Source of the DNA: Clostridium cellulovorans 743B
Lineage (GTDB): Bacteria > Bacillota > Clostridia > Clostridiales > Clostridiaceae
Assembly: GCF_000145275.1 (NCBI RefSeq)
Contig: NC_014393.1
Coordinates: forward strand, 2,108,001-2,172,000
Length of the DNA stretch: 64,000 bases
Direction: 5' to 3'
Positions within the stretch are counted from its first letter, which is position 1. Each line of letters starts with the position of its first letter. This document shows positions 33,897 through 42,956 of this stretch, in pieces. The notes below the pieces were generated by a model, which did not search any database, was not told the DNA's origin, and saw only the letters and a program-made list of their open reading frames with translations. The position numbers were made by a program, and so were the translations under genes.

Positions 33897-35414
33897 TTGT
33901 CAGTGAATTTAAACTCTGCTACCTTTAATGGCATTGATGGAGTAATTGTACAAGTTGAAGTTGATATTAGTAGAGGACTTCCTAGCTTTACTATAGTAGG
34001 TCTTGCAACCACAGCGGTTAAAGAAGCAAAGGAAAGAGTTAGAAGTGCTATTGTTAATAGTGGTTTTGAATTTCCTATGGGTAGGATTGTAATAAATTTA
34101 TCTCCAGCAGATATTAAAAAGGAAGGCGCATTACTTGATTTATCTATGGCTGTTGGGCTTTTGCTAGAGTCTGGACAAATATCTCTAGAAGATATAGGAG
34201 AACATATTATTTTAGGTGAATTATCCTTAGATGGTACTATAAAAAGCATTAATGGAGTATTGGCTATAGTGCTAGAAGGAAAAAACTTAGGATATACTAA
34301 GTTTATTGTTCCAGAGGATAATAAATTTGAAGGTGCTTTTGTAAATGAAACAGAAGTTTTTCCTTTTAACTCTTTGAAAGAAGTAATTCACTATTTGAAA
34401 TATAAAGATATTCATCCTTTTAAAACAGAAATAAAAATGCCTGATAAAGAAGAAGTTTTGGATTTTTCGGACATAATAGGTCAGGAAGCCACTTTAAGAG
34501 CACTAGAGATATCGGCAAGTGGTAATCATAATATAGCATTGTATGGGCCTCCAGGTTGCGGAAAAACCATGATAGCGAAGAGGTTTAGTTCTATATTGCC
34601 TGATTTATCCTATGACGAAGCACTAGAAGTAACTAAGATATACAGTGTTGCTGGACTTTTAGCAAAGGAAGGGATCATTAATAAGAGGCCAATAAGAAGT
34701 CCTCACCATAGCAGCTCTATAATCAGCCTTATAGGCGGAGGAACTAGATTAATGCCTGGAGAGATAACTTTAGCTCATAGAGGAGTGCTATTTTTAGATG
34801 AATTTTTAGAGTTTGATAAAAAGTTTCTTGAGAATTTAAGGCAGCCTTTAGAAGATAAAAAGATTAATATAACTAGAATATTTGGAAAGGTAATTTACCC
34901 ATGCGATTTTATTTTGCTTACGTCTTTCAATCCATGTCCTTGTGGTAATTATGGTGATAAAGATAAGAAGTGTATATGCACAGAACTTGAGAGAAATAGA
35001 TATATTTCTAAACTTTCAGGACCACTAAAAGAACGTATAGATATGTTTATCGGTATGAATAAGGTTGAAGCTCACAAGCTTGTAGAATCTAAAGGAACTA
35101 TTGATTCAAAGATTATAAAAGAAAAGGTTATTAAGGCAAGAAAAATACAAAAAGATAGATTTAAAGGAGAAAGTTTTTATTATAATAGCAATATGGATTT
35201 AAAAGCTATTAACAAATATTGTGTTCTTTCAAAGGAAGCTAAAAAAGAAATCAAGAAATATATAAAGTACTTTGATCTTAGCGCTAGAAGCTATCATAGG
35301 GTTTTAAAAATAGCTAGAACCATCGCAGATTTAAGAGAAGTTGAACTTATATCCAGTGAAGATCTTATGGAAGCTATAAAGTATAGAACGGGATTGGATA
35401 ATAAGGTTTTATAA
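33897..35414 (+). CDS. comM: YifB/ComM family Mg-chelatase-like AAA+ ATPase
   Basis: The 506-residue protein has an N-terminal Lon-like domain (GLPSFTIVGLATTAVKEAKE, then LSPADIKKEGALLDLSMAVG), an AAA+ ATPase domain with Walker A LYGPPGCGKTM, Walker B FLDEFLEF, and a Cys cluster NPCPCGNYGDKDKKCIC. A C-terminal Mg-chelatase lid follows. ComM in proteobacteria is a branch-migration helicase for natural transformation. GTG (33888) and ATG (33891) overlap the GAGGTG site, so TTG at 33897 is preferred. dprA follows within 70 bases, which fits a role in DNA uptake or recombination. Confidence 0.9.
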   Translation: MSVNLNSATFNGIDGVIVQVEVDISRGLPSFTIVGLATTAVKEAKERVRSAIVNSGFEFPMGRIVINLSPADIKKEGALLDLSMAVGLLLESGQISLEDIGEHIILGELSLDGTIKSINGVLAIVLEGKNLGYTKFIVPEDNKFEGAFVNETEVFPFNSLKEVIHYLKYKDIHPFKTEIKMPDKEEVLDFSDIIGQEATLRALEISASGNHNIALYGPPGCGKTMIAKRFSSILPDLSYDEALEVTKIYSVAGLLAKEGIINKRPIRSPHHSSSIISLIGGGTRLMPGEITLAHRGVLFLDEFLEFDKKFLENLRQPLEDKKINITRIFGKVIYPCDFILLTSFNPCPCGNYGDKDKKCICTELERNRYISKLSGPLKERIDMFIGMNKVEAHKLVESKGTIDSKIIKEKVIKARKIQKDRFKGESFYYNSNMDLKAINKYCVLSKEAKKEIKKYIKYFDLSARSYHRVLKIARTIADLREVELISSEDLMEAIKYRTGLDNKVL

Positions 35415-35483
35415 ATTAAAAGGAGTTGATATAACACGGATATTTATGATATATGGTTTCAAAAGATAAAAATAAAATGCAAT

Positions 35484-36518
35484 ATGAAAAGAGAACTTCT
35501 TGAGGAATATCAATGTACAAAAGATATATATGAAGTATTGACAGCATATAAAAATTTTGAGTACAACATAAAAAATATTGAGCCCTTAGATAAAAGTTAT
35601 TGTGAAGAAGTTATAAAGTATTTAGCAAAAAATGATATAAAAATCGTAAAAATTAATGATAAAAATTATCCTAAAGAATTATTAAATTATGATGATATGC
35701 CCAGTATATTGTTTTATAAAGGAGATATTGAACCTTTAAACAAAAATGAGAATGTTGCCATTGTTGGTTCAAGAAATCCAACTAATTATGGAATTGATGT
35801 AGCAGAAATAATTACAAAGTATCTTTGTAAAAAGGAGATAAGTTTGGTAAGTGGGCTTGCAAAAGGAGTAGATGCTGTAGTTCATAAAATATCCTGTGAT
35901 AAAAATAACTACACTTGTGCTGTGATTGGCAGTGGTATTGATGTGACTTATCCTTATAGTAATAAAGAATTATATAAGAGAATTATAAATAATGGATGTA
36001 TACTCAGTGAATTTCCGCTTCATACAAAACCGTTATCTTATAATTTCCCAAGACGCAATAGAATAATAAGTGCCTTGTCAAAGCGGATTATTGTGGTTGA
36101 AGCTAGTGAAAAGAGCGGATCTTTAATAACCGCTGGACATGGTCTAGACCAAGGTAAGGAGATAATTGCTGTACCCGGTTCGATATTTAGTGAGCAAAGT
36201 AAAGGAACTAACAAATTGATATCTGATGGGGCAATACCTTTTTTAAGTTTAGATACTTTAAGAGAAACTTTATCAATATCCATAGATAAAAATGAAAATA
36301 TGTGTAATAATAATCGAGATAATACTTGGAGTTTGTCGGAGGTAGAAAGTAGAATTTTTGAAAATTTGAGTGATAGTCCTATACATGTAGACGATTTAAT
36401 TTCTATGGTCAATATTGACATTAATCAAATCTATAAGGTATTATTTGAAATGCAAGCTAAAAACCTAATCTATACGTTAAGTGGTAATTATTATGCGAAG
36501 AAATACACTAGTGTTTGA
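35484..36518 (+). CDS. dprA: DNA-processing protein DprA (canonical start shown; family N-terminus extends upstream)
   Basis: DprA loads RecA on incoming single-stranded DNA. The product has the Rossmann-like DprA core: VAIVGSRNPTNYG, SLVSGLAKGVDAVVH, CAVIGSGIDVTYPYSN, LSEFPLHTKPLSYNFPRRNR and VVEASEKSGSLITAGHGLDQ. A C-terminal winged-helix region (about 280-340) follows. The ATG at 35484 has no ribosome binding site. Reading upstream in frame to 35436 gives DIYDIWFQKIKI, like the N-terminus of clostridial DprA proteins. AGGAG (35421-35425) lies ten bases before an ACG at 35436, exactly where an ATG would be expected. Either ACG serves as start, or an ATG was mutated or miscalled. Confidence 0.88.
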   Translation: MKRELLEEYQCTKDIYEVLTAYKNFEYNIKNIEPLDKSYCEEVIKYLAKNDIKIVKINDKNYPKELLNYDDMPSILFYKGDIEPLNKNENVAIVGSRNPTNYGIDVAEIITKYLCKKEISLVSGLAKGVDAVVHKISCDKNNYTCAVIGSGIDVTYPYSNKELYKRIINNGCILSEFPLHTKPLSYNFPRRNRIISALSKRIIVVEASEKSGSLITAGHGLDQGKEIIAVPGSIFSEQSKGTNKLISDGAIPFLSLDTLRETLSISIDKNENMCNNNRDNTWSLSEVESRIFENLSDSPIHVDDLISMVNIDINQIYKVLFEMQAKNLIYTLSGNYYAKKYTSV

Positions 36519-36550
36519 TATAGATTGAATAAAAATCTGGAGGGGAAACG

Positions 36551-38653
36551 ATGGGAACAAATTTAGTAATAGTTGAATCACCAGCTAAAGCAAAGACTAT
36601 TCGAAAGTATTTAGGAAAGAATTATGTAGTAGAAGCATCGATGGGTCATGTTAGAGATTTGCCAAAGAGTCAGACTGGTGTGGATGTAGAAAATAATTAT
36701 GAGCCTAAATATATAACCATAAGAGGAAAAGGTGAACTTCTAGATAAACTAAGAAAACAAGCGAAAAAAAGCGAAAAGATTTATCTAGCTACCGACCCTG
36801 ACCGTGAGGGAGAAGCGATATCTTGGCATTTAAGTAAGGTTTTAAAACTTTCAGAAACAGAAAAATGCAGGATTGAATTTAATGAGATTACAAAAACTGC
36901 AATAAAAGCAGCGATAAAAAGTCCAAGAGAAATAAATATGAATTTAGTAGATGCTCAACAAGCGAGGAGAGTACTAGATCGATTAGTTGGTTACGGAATA
37001 AGCCCTATTTTATGGAGAAAAGTCAAGTGGGGGTTAAGTGCGGGAAGAGTTCAATCTGCTACTTTAAGAATGATCTGTGAAAGAGACAAGAAAATAAAAG
37101 AGTTTATTCCAAAAGAATATTGGACTATTGAGGGGATTTTCAATTCAACAGATGATACTAAAAATAGTAAAGAAAAATTAAATTTAAAGCTTCATAACTT
37201 TAAAAATGAGAAAATTGAAATTGATACAAAGGAAAAAGCTGATGAGATATTAAATATTATAAAAAGCGGAAATTATACTGTTTCTAAAGTTAAGAAGACT
37301 GAAAGAATTAAAAATCCACTGCCACCATTTATAACAAGTACTCTTCAACAGGATGCATATAGAAAACTTAATTTTACTACAAAACGAACAATGTCTATTG
37401 CTCAACAATTATATGAAGGTATTGAGATAAAAGGAAAGGGTTCTGTTGCTTTGATAACATATATGAGAACAGATTCGGTAAGAATTTCTGATGAAGCGCA
37501 AAAATCAGCACTTGAGTTTATAAATACATCTTATGGAACTGAGTATGTTCCAAGCGAACCAAGAATATATAAGGGGAAAAAGAATATTCAAGATGCTCAT
37601 GAAGCTATAAGACCAACTTATATAGATATAACTCCAGATAAAATTAAAGGAGATGTAAAGGATGAAATATATAAGCTATATAAGTTAATATGGGAAAGAT
37701 TTGTAGCTAGTCAAATGAAGTCATGTGTTTTAGATACCGTTTCTGTAACTGTTGATAACAGTGGTTACAATTTTAAGGCTAATGGTTCTACTGTAAAGTT
37801 TGATGGGTTCATGAAGATATATAGTTATGGAACAGAAGGAGACGAGAGTCTTACAACTATTCCAAAGGTGCAGGAAGGTGAAATGCTAAGTTGCATTCAG
37901 ATTGATGGTCTTCAGCACTTTACTGAGCCACCAGCAAGGTTTTCGGAAGCATCACTTGTAAAGACACTTGAGGAAAATGGTATAGGAAGACCAAGTACAT
38001 ACGCTCCCACAATAGCAACCTTACTTAGTAGAAAGTATATTGAAAGAGAAAAGAAGACACTAGTTCCTACAGAACTTGGAATAATTGTTGATAATATAAT
38101 GTGTGAATTCTTTAATCAAATTGTTGATGAAGAATTTACTGCAAACATGGAAGAACGATTAGATGATATTGAACTTGGAGATAGTGATTGGCGAAAGATT
38201 GTAAATGAATTTTTCACACCAGTAAAGGCTGAAATTGAAAAAGCTGAAATTGAGCTTGCTAAAATAACCATTGAAGATGAAGTCACAGATATCCAGTGTG
38301 AAAAATGTGGAAGAAATATGGTTATTAAACATGGTAAGTTTGGAGACTTTTTAGCATGCCCTGGTTATCCAGAGTGCGAGAATACAAAACCAATTGTTGA
38401 GGAGATTGATACTCCTTGTCCAAAATGCGGAAGTAAAATAGTTGTGAAAAAGAGTAAAAAAGGTAGAAAGTTTTTTGGTTGCAGCACTTATCCTAACTGT
38501 GATTATGTTAGTTGGTACGAACCTTCTTCGAAAAAATGCAATCAATGTGGCTCTATTATGTTAAAAAAATATAACAAAACTAATGGAAATTATTTAGAAT
38601 GTTCTAATAGTGATTGTAAAAGTAAAGAAATTATACAAGAAGAGACCGAATAA
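36551..38653 (+). CDS. topA: DNA topoisomerase I
   Basis: This type IA topoisomerase relaxes negative supercoils. The 700-residue protein has a Toprim domain (LVIVESPAKAKTI and ATDPDREGEAISWHL), the catalytic Tyr in ITYMRTDSVR (about residue 304), EARFSEASLVK-like RFSEASLVKTLEENGIGRPS and three C-terminal four-Cys zinc ribbons (CEKCG at about 583, CPKCG at about 622, CNQCG at about 660). The last ribbon is shortened (CSNSDC). GGAGGGG precedes the ATG. It follows dprA by 32 bases and precedes codY, the usual clostridial order. Confidence 0.96.
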   Translation: MGTNLVIVESPAKAKTIRKYLGKNYVVEASMGHVRDLPKSQTGVDVENNYEPKYITIRGKGELLDKLRKQAKKSEKIYLATDPDREGEAISWHLSKVLKLSETEKCRIEFNEITKTAIKAAIKSPREINMNLVDAQQARRVLDRLVGYGISPILWRKVKWGLSAGRVQSATLRMICERDKKIKEFIPKEYWTIEGIFNSTDDTKNSKEKLNLKLHNFKNEKIEIDTKEKADEILNIIKSGNYTVSKVKKTERIKNPLPPFITSTLQQDAYRKLNFTTKRTMSIAQQLYEGIEIKGKGSVALITYMRTDSVRISDEAQKSALEFINTSYGTEYVPSEPRIYKGKKNIQDAHEAIRPTYIDITPDKIKGDVKDEIYKLYKLIWERFVASQMKSCVLDTVSVTVDNSGYNFKANGSTVKFDGFMKIYSYGTEGDESLTTIPKVQEGEMLSCIQIDGLQHFTEPPARFSEASLVKTLEENGIGRPSTYAPTIATLLSRKYIEREKKTLVPTELGIIVDNIMCEFFNQIVDEEFTANMEERLDDIELGDSDWRKIVNEFFTPVKAEIEKAEIELAKITIEDEVTDIQCEKCGRNMVIKHGKFGDFLACPGYPECENTKPIVEEIDTPCPKCGSKIVVKKSKKGRKFFGCSTYPNCDYVSWYEPSSKKCNQCGSIMLKKYNKTNGNYLECSNSDCKSKEIIQEETE

Positions 38654-38673
38654 TATAAAGCTGTCGAAAAAAG

Positions 38674-38702
38674 TTGTCACATTCTCTCCTTTATGATATA
38701 AT
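38674..38702 (+). promoter_or_regulatory. strong sigma-A-type promoter for codY
   Basis: TTGTCA, a 17-base spacer and a perfect TATAAT with TG one base upstream (extended -10) lie about 70 bases before the codY start. Confidence 0.8.
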
Positions 38703-38774
38703 TTATTCAATTATTCTTAATTTTTTAATAATTTGTACTGGTCAGTACAAATTATCGGTGGGGGAGAAGAAAAG

Positions 38775-39551
38775 ATGCAATCATTATTAAGTAGGACGAG
38801 GATGCTCAATAAAATTTTGCAAAAATCTGGAACAGAACCAGTGGAATTCGATGAGATTTGTGAACTTTTAAGTAGAGTTTTAGATTGTAATGTATATATT
38901 GTCAGTAGAAAAGGAAAAGTTCTTGGACATTCTTTTGCAACGAATTTTGAAATTAGTCCTGTAGAAGAAAAAGTTCTTGAAGATGGGCGTTTTTCAGAAG
39001 CTTATAATAATAAATTATTAAATATACAAGAAACGAAAGCAAATTTATCTAGTAAGGATCAATTTGTTTTTGAGGAAGTTTCTTTATGTTATTTAAAAGA
39101 CAAATTGTTTACAGTAGTTCCTATAATGGGTAATAGAGAAAGGCTTGGCACTCTTTTGATGATTAAAGCTCAGGAGGAATTTACAGAAGAAGAATTGATT
39201 CTATGTGAATATAGTAGTACAATCGTAGGTCTTGAAATCTTGAGGTCAAAGCAGGATGAGATTGAAGTAGAGGCCAGAAAGAAAGCGGTAGTGCAACTTG
39301 CTATAGGGACTTTATCTTATTCAGAACTTGAAGCTGTGGAACATATATTTAATGAGCTAAATGGGCAGGAGGGACTTCTTGTAGCATCAAAGATAGCTGA
39401 CAAGGTTGGAATAACTCGCTCAGTGATTGTAAATGCTCTTAGAAAATTTGAAAGTGCAGGACTTATTGAATCTCGTTCTTTAGGTATGAAAGGAACTCAT
39501 ATAAAAATCCTTAATGATAGATTGTTAGATGAATTAAGAAAGATAAATTAA
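38775..39551 (+). CDS. codY: GTP- and branched-chain-amino-acid-sensing global repressor CodY
   Basis: CodY represses transport, catabolic and stationary-phase genes when GTP and branched-chain amino acids are plentiful. The 258-residue protein starts MQSLLSRTRMLNKILQ, has a GAF domain (about 1-155) and a C-terminal winged helix whose recognition region is VASKIADKVGITRSVIVNAL (about 204-223), with RKFESAGLIESRSLGMKGTH after it. The frame is open to 38733, but GGGGGAGAAG points to 38775 and this matches the family start. It has its own extended -10 promoter and a long terminator. Confidence 0.96.
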   Translation: MQSLLSRTRMLNKILQKSGTEPVEFDEICELLSRVLDCNVYIVSRKGKVLGHSFATNFEISPVEEKVLEDGRFSEAYNNKLLNIQETKANLSSKDQFVFEEVSLCYLKDKLFTVVPIMGNRERLGTLLMIKAQEEFTEEELILCEYSSTIVGLEILRSKQDEIEVEARKKAVVQLAIGTLSYSELEAVEHIFNELNGQEGLLVASKIADKVGITRSVIVNALRKFESAGLIESRSLGMKGTHIKILNDRLLDELRKIN

Positions 39552-39610
39552 ACAAATATCAAAAATTTTTATTTAAACATATAGACTTAGATTGGTTATC
39601 TTTATAAAAC

Positions 39611-39679
39611 AAAGGTTGTCAAAATCTTAAGATCAATGCTTCGGGGAGCATGTTGATTTAAAGATAAGACAACCTTTTT
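39611..39679 (+). terminator. long structured terminator after codY
   Basis: AAAGGTTGTC (39611-39620) pairs with GACAACCTTT (39668-39677), followed by TTTTTAG. Inside, ATCTT pairs with AAGAT, and ATGCT pairs with AGCAT around TCGGGG. The result is an unusually tall imperfect stem. Confidence 0.8.
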
Positions 39680-39695
39680 AGTTTCTTTTTTTATA

Positions 39696-39724
39696 TTGCA
39701 TTCCAATTTTCTGTATGATATACT
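39696..39724 (+). promoter_or_regulatory. upstream promoter of rpsB-tsf
   Basis: TTGCAT, 17 bases, then TATACT with TG one base upstream (extended -10), about 110 bases before the rpsB start. Confidence 0.6.
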
Positions 39725-39755
39725 ACTATAGGTAATAAATTCACACATAATCTTA

Positions 39756-39784
39756 TTGACAAAATTGGTGCTAGAGAATAGTAA
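39756..39784 (+). promoter_or_regulatory. downstream promoter of rpsB-tsf
   Basis: A consensus TTGACA, 17 bases, then TAGTAA, about 50 bases before the rpsB start. With the promoter at 39696-39724 it would form a tandem pair. Confidence 0.55.
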
Positions 39785-39831
39785 TTTTGTTAGATGAAGA
39801 TTATGGAGGTAAAAACCAAGGAGGTACTGTG

Positions 39832-40533
39832 ATGGCAGTTATATCAATGAAACAATTATTAGAAGCTGGTGTTCACTTTGGACATCAAACAAGAAGATGG
39901 AACCCAAAAATGGCTACTTACATCTTCACAGAAAGAAATGGTATTTATATCATTGATCTTCAAAAGACAGTTAAGAAAATCGACGAAGCTTACAACTTCA
40001 TTAGAAGTGTAGCAGAAGAAGGCAAAGAAGTTTTATTTGTTGGAACTAAGAAACAAGCACAAGAAGCTATTTCAGAAGAAGCAGTTAGAAGTAGCATGCA
40101 CTTTGTAAACAGCAGATGGCTTGGTGGTATGTTAACTAACTTCTCTACAATCAAAACAAGAATAGCTAGACTTGAAGCATTAAATACAATGGAACAAGAT
40201 GGAACATTCGAAGTTTTACCAAAGAAAGAAGTTGCTAACTTAAAAAATGAACAAGAAAAACTTCAAAGAAATCTTGGTGGTATCACTAACATGAATCACG
40301 AAAATATCGGTGCTTTATTCATAGTTGACCCAAGAAAAGAAAAAAATGCAATATCAGAAGCAAAAAAATTAGGTATACCAGTTGTAGCTATTGTAGATAC
40401 TAACTGTGATCCAGATGAAGTTGACTATGTAATTCCTGGTAATGACGATGCTATAAGAGCTGTTAAATTAATAACTGCAAAAATAGCTGATGCTATTATC
40501 GAAGGAAGACAAGGTGAACAATTAGCAGAATAA
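39832..40533 (+). CDS. rpsB: 30S ribosomal protein S2
   Basis: S2 binds 16S rRNA at the head-body junction of the small subunit. The 233-residue protein starts MAVISMKQLLEAGVHFGHQT and carries the S2 signatures WNPKMATYIFTERNGIYIID, FVNSRWLGGMLTNFSTI and PVVAIVDTNCDPDEVDYVIP. The frame is open to 39787, but AAGGAGG and family conservation place the start at 39832. It is the first gene of rpsB-tsf and is served by two promoter candidates. Codon use is tidy, as expected for a highly expressed gene. Confidence 0.97.
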   Translation: MAVISMKQLLEAGVHFGHQTRRWNPKMATYIFTERNGIYIIDLQKTVKKIDEAYNFIRSVAEEGKEVLFVGTKKQAQEAISEEAVRSSMHFVNSRWLGGMLTNFSTIKTRIARLEALNTMEQDGTFEVLPKKEVANLKNEQEKLQRNLGGITNMNHENIGALFIVDPRKEKNAISEAKKLGIPVVAIVDTNCDPDEVDYVIPGNDDAIRAVKLITAKIADAIIEGRQGEQLAE

Positions 40534-40546
40534 TAAAGTATAATAA

Positions 40547-40578
40547 GGTAGGTGGCCGTAATTGACCATTTACCTTTT
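40547..40578 (+). terminator. attenuator-like hairpin between rpsB and tsf
   Basis: GGTAGGTGG pairs with CCATTTACC (two G-T wobbles) around a 10-base loop, followed by TTTTAG. The short T tract suggests partial termination that would set the S2 to EF-Ts ratio. Confidence 0.55.
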
Positions 40579-40604
40579 AGTAAATAGAACGGAGGAATAA
40601 CCAA

Positions 40605-41531
40605 ATGGCAATATCAGCTGGAATGGTAAAAGAATTAAGAGAAAGAACTGGCGCAGGTATGATGGATTGCAAAAAAGCGCTAAGTGAAACAAATGGTGAT
40701 GTTGAAAAAGCAATTGAAGTTTTAAGAGAAAGAGGCTTAGCAGCAGCAGCTAAAAAAGCTGGAAGAATAGCTGCTGAAGGTTTAGTAGTAACTTACATAG
40801 CAGAAGATAAAAAGAGCGGTGCTCTAGTAGAAGTTAACTGTGAAACAGACTTCGTTTCTGCAAACGATGAATTCTCTGCATTTGCTGCTAATGTAGCAAA
40901 ACAAGTAGCATTAAGCAATGCTGCAACTGTAGAAGAATTAGTAGAAGAAAAGTTTATAGCAGATGAAGCTGTAACTGTAAAAGAAGGTTTAACTAACTTA
41001 ATAGCTAAGTTAGGTGAAAACATGACTATAAGAAGATTCACTAAGTTTGTAGCTGATAAGGGTATTGCTCAAAGTTATATCCATGCTGCAGGAAAAATTG
41101 GTGTATTAGTAGAACTTACTAGTGAAGGTGATGCTGAAGCATTATCAGCTGTAGCTAAAGACGTTGCAATGCATGTTGCAGCTTCAAATCCATTATTCTT
41201 AGATTCTTCACAAGTTGATGCTGAAACACTTGAAAAAGAAAAAGAAATCTACAGAGTTCAAGCATTAAATGAAGGAAAACCTGCAAATATCGTTGAGAAA
41301 ATGGTTGAAGGTAGAATTAAAAAATACTACAAAGAAAGCTGCTTAATAGAGCAAGTATTTGTTAAGAACCCTGATTATACAATAACTTCATATTTAAATG
41401 AAAAGAGCAAGGAAATTGGTTCACCAATATCTGTTGCTAGATTCGTTAGATATGAAAGAGGCGAAGGTATAGAAAAGAAAGAAGAAAACTTTGCTGAAGA
41501 AGTTCAAAGACAAATGCAGCAAGGAAAATAA
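40605..41531 (+). CDS. tsf: elongation factor Ts
   Basis: EF-Ts exchanges GDP on EF-Tu. The 308-residue protein has the N-terminal UBA-like domain with VKELRERTGAGMMDCKKAL, the EF-Tu-contacting motif EVNCETDFVSANDEF (TDFV at about 80-84), the core repeats and a C-terminal GEGIEKKEENFAEEV stretch. GGAGG precedes the ATG. It shares the rpsB transcript through the hairpin at 40547-40578 and ends at a strong terminator. Confidence 0.97.
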   Translation: MAISAGMVKELRERTGAGMMDCKKALSETNGDVEKAIEVLRERGLAAAAKKAGRIAAEGLVVTYIAEDKKSGALVEVNCETDFVSANDEFSAFAANVAKQVALSNAATVEELVEEKFIADEAVTVKEGLTNLIAKLGENMTIRRFTKFVADKGIAQSYIHAAGKIGVLVELTSEGDAEALSAVAKDVAMHVAASNPLFLDSSQVDAETLEKEKEIYRVQALNEGKPANIVEKMVEGRIKKYYKESCLIEQVFVKNPDYTITSYLNEKSKEIGSPISVARFVRYERGEGIEKKEENFAEEVQRQMQQGK

Positions 41532-41562
41532 AAAAAAGGGACACTGTGTGTTCCTTTTTTTT
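41530..41562 (+). terminator. terminator after tsf
   Basis: AAAAAAAGGGACAC pairs with GTGTTCCTTTTTTT (one wobble) around a TGT loop, ending in a T run. Confidence 0.92.
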
Positions 41563-41612
41563 AAAGATAAAATTTTCTTTAAATTCGTATAAATAATTGG
41601 AGGTCAATTTAA

Positions 41613-42326
41613 ATGGAATCTGTAAAGTATAAGAGAATTATGTTAAAATTATCTGGGGAAGCATTAGCTGGAGAAAAGGGTTATGGCGTTGATTTTGAAG
41701 TAGCCAAAAGAATTGCAGAAGAGATAAAAGAAATAATTGATATGGGTGTAGAAATTGGTGCAGTAGTTGGTGGCGGCAACATTTGGAGAGGTAGAGACGG
41801 CGGAGAAATGGACAGAGTAACTGCAGACCATATGGGAATGCTAGCAACTTGCATAAATGCCCTAGCACTTCAAGATTCTTTAGAGGCAGTAGGCGTTCAT
41901 ACAAGAGTTCAAACAGCAATTGAGATGCGTCAAGTTGCAGAGCCGTATATAAGAAGGAAGGCTATTAGACATCTAGAAAAAGGAAGAGTTGTTATATTTG
42001 CAGCAGGAACAGGTAATCCATATTTTTCTACAGATACAGCAGCATCATTAAGAGCAGCTGAAATAGAAGCAGAAGCCATTTTACTTGCGAAAAAAGTTGA
42101 TGGAGTATACGACAAAGATCCAAATAAGTTTACAGATGCCAAGAAGTTTGTTAACCTCTCTCATCTAGAAGTAATTAAGCAAGGGTTACAGGTTATGGAT
42201 TCAACAGCTTCATCCTTATGTATGGATAACAATATACCAATTATTGTTTTCGGACTTGATAAGCCAGGTAATATAAAGAAAGTAGTGCTTGGCGAGAATA
42301 TAGGAACAACAGTAAGTAATCAATAA
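41613..42326 (+). CDS. pyrH: UMP kinase
   Basis: PyrH phosphorylates UMP to UDP. The 237-residue amino-acid-kinase-fold protein has KYKRIMLKLSGEAL, VVGGGNIWRGRDG, the UMP-binding region TADHMGMLATCINALAL and the nucleotide loop AAGTGNPYFSTDTAASLRA, then KVDGVYDKDP. The length is standard. TTGGAGG precedes the ATG. It is followed 11 bases later by frr, the arrangement found in most bacteria, so UDP supply and ribosome recycling are co-transcribed. Confidence 0.97.
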   Translation: MESVKYKRIMLKLSGEALAGEKGYGVDFEVAKRIAEEIKEIIDMGVEIGAVVGGGNIWRGRDGGEMDRVTADHMGMLATCINALALQDSLEAVGVHTRVQTAIEMRQVAEPYIRRKAIRHLEKGRVVIFAAGTGNPYFSTDTAASLRAAEIEAEAILLAKKVDGVYDKDPNKFTDAKKFVNLSHLEVIKQGLQVMDSTASSLCMDNNIPIIVFGLDKPGNIKKVVLGENIGTTVSNQ

Positions 42327-42337
42327 GGAGTGTAATT

Positions 42338-42895
42338 ATGGTTAAAGAAATTATTTCAAATGCTGAAGAAAAGATGAAAAAAACAGTAACAGTATTAAAG
42401 AAAGATTTGAATACTTTAAAAGCAGGAAAAGCTAATCCTACTATGCTTGATAGAATAGAAGTAGAGTATTATGGTACAATGACACCAATAAACCAAGTTG
42501 CTAATATATCAGCACCAGAACCAAGAATATTATTAATCCAACCTTGGGATAAAGGGTCATTAAAAGCTATTGAAAAAGCTATATTGATTTCAGATTTAGG
42601 AATTAACCCAAATAGTGATGGTAATGTCATTAGGCTTATAGTTCCAGAACTTACGGAAGAAACAAGAAGAGATATAACTAAAAAAGTTAAAAAGTTTGGT
42701 GAAGATGCTAAAGTTGCAGTAAGATCTATAAGAAGAGATGCTAATGATAAAATTAAAAATCTTAAAAAAGAGAATACTATAACTGAGGATGAAATGAAGT
42801 CTGCAGAAGATAATGTCCAAAAGAAAACTGATGCATTTGTAAAAGAAATAGATTCCATTATCAGCGATAAAGAAAAAGAAGTTATGTCTCTATAA
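42338..42895 (+). CDS. frr: ribosome recycling factor
   Basis: RRF splits post-termination ribosomes with EF-G. The 185-residue protein has a long helical domain I and a small beta domain II (EVEYYGTMTPINQVANIS). It also has the family motifs IQPWDKGSLKAIEKAI, LIVPELTEETRRDITKKVKK and VRSIRRDANDKIKNLKKE. AAGGAG precedes the ATG. It ends the pyrH-frr unit at a clear terminator. Length and charge pattern are ordinary for the family. Confidence 0.97.
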   Translation: MVKEIISNAEEKMKKTVTVLKKDLNTLKAGKANPTMLDRIEVEYYGTMTPINQVANISAPEPRILLIQPWDKGSLKAIEKAILISDLGINPNSDGNVIRLIVPELTEETRRDITKKVKKFGEDAKVAVRSIRRDANDKIKNLKKENTITEDEMKSAEDNVQKKTDAFVKEIDSIISDKEKEVMSL

Positions 42896-42903
42896 TGTGA
42901 TAG

Positions 42904-42933
42904 TAAAACCTGCGTCGTCGCAGGTTTTATTAA
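42904..42933 (+). terminator. terminator after frr
   Basis: TAAAACCTGCG and CGCAGGTTTTA form an 11-bp perfect stem with a TCGT loop; the T tract (TTTTATTA) is partly inside the stem. Confidence 0.85.
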
Positions 42934-42956
42934 TAATTTAAAAGGGTGGCAATAAA

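Noticed and set aside
33791..34249. Minus-strand ORF of 152 codons over the 5' end of comM
   Set aside because: Antisense shadow of the conserved Lon-like domain of ComM.
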